Shown one piece after another: positions 29,446 to 29,621 of a stretch of DNA of 29,621 nucleotides; positions within the stretch are counted from its first letter, which is position 1; the number at the start of each line of letters is the position of its first letter. This DNA comes from an uncultured Porphyromonadaceae bacterium (GTDB taxonomy: Bacteria > Bacteroidota > Bacteroidia > Bacteroidales > Muribaculaceae): assembly GCA_902493335.1 (NCBI GenBank), contig CABUPJ010000045.1:1-29621 (forward strand), in the 5' to 3' direction. The notes under the pieces were generated by a model. It was not told the DNA's origin and made no database searches. It saw only the letters and a list, made by a program, of their open reading frames with translations. The position numbers and the translations under genes are program-made.

Positions 29446-29621
29446 TATTTGACTAATTAGCCTGATTTGACCAACTTCCTTCTCGAAGCCTCGCAAAGGC
29501 GAGATTGTAACATAACCCGGCTGCAAAGCGTGCCGGAGGCACGTTATTGTGCGAGAACCCCGTGCTTCAGCGCGGGGACGAGCAATAGAAGCAGCAAATT
29601 AGTCTCGGAGAGACGTCTAAT
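29446..29621. repeat. Non-coding right edge: 9-mer units and a chain of short hairpins
   Basis: ATTTGACTA, ATTAGCCTG and ATTTGACCA stand head to tail at 29448-29474. They are followed by stems CTCGC/GCGAG (29490-29503), CGTGCC/GGCACG (29529-29543), CCCCGTGC/GCGCGGGG (29558-29577, loop TTCA) and ATTAG/CTAAT with inner GTCTC/GAGAC (29598-29621). No coding frame is evident in 29316-29621. It looks like a folded RNA or an intergenic repeat element cut by the window end. Confidence 0.5.

Overview
The window reads as chromosomal DNA from a Bacteroidota bacterium of the order Bacteroidales; the Muribaculaceae are my best guess, from GC level and gene set only. Support: most promoters have the Bacteroidota form (TTTG or TTG, about 19-20 bp, then TAnnTTTG); start codons lack Shine-Dalgarno sequences; there is a complete Mfa-type (type V) fimbrial locus; and several genes belong to families typical of the phylum (DUF3575, DUF3868, FimB/Mfa2, DUF4491, the alpha2-type glycyl-tRNA synthetase).

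Layout. 1-4430 is a plus-strand housekeeping block: aminopeptidase P, a gamma-carbonic anhydrase fold protein, ribosomal protein bS21, a Xer-type tyrosine recombinase and a short hibernation factor HPF. 4464-14446 is a six-gene minus-strand fimbrial operon. In transcription order it encodes a DUF3575 barrel, a DUF3868/OmpA-like protein, the Mfa1-like major subunit, the FimB/Mfa2-like anchor, a minor-subunit lipoprotein and a 1103-residue tip-adhesin candidate. Its upstream region holds a nine-C/G tract just beyond the promoter. 14833-17067 is a GH20 hexosaminidase lipoprotein, divergent from a SulP anion transporter (17439-19157). Next come a tiny, probably very highly expressed lipoprotein (19320-19529) and a convergent minus-strand operon glyQS-lemA-FKBP lipoprotein (19740-22511). 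An ECF sigma factor (minus) diverges from a DUF4491 membrane protein (plus). An acyl-CoA synthetase (minus) diverges from an AAE-family transporter with two RCK_C domains (plus). Thioredoxin (minus) diverges from a tRNA cluster, Arg(TCT) and two Val(GAC). The last genes are a TM2-like membrane protein and a small lipoprotein. The final 300 bases are non-coding and full of short hairpins.

How the parts fit. bS21 and HPF both concern ribosome state. The fimbrial genes form one surface-structure assembly line whose output may be tuned at several points: a homopolymer tract at the promoter, a tandem repeat just before the major subunit gene, and a hairpin with a T run just after it. The strongest non-genic signal is a family of intergenic arrays of degenerate 7-bp and 9-bp units. 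Three of them sit between co-directional genes in the same polarity relative to transcription. No rRNA, CRISPR array or transposase gene was seen.
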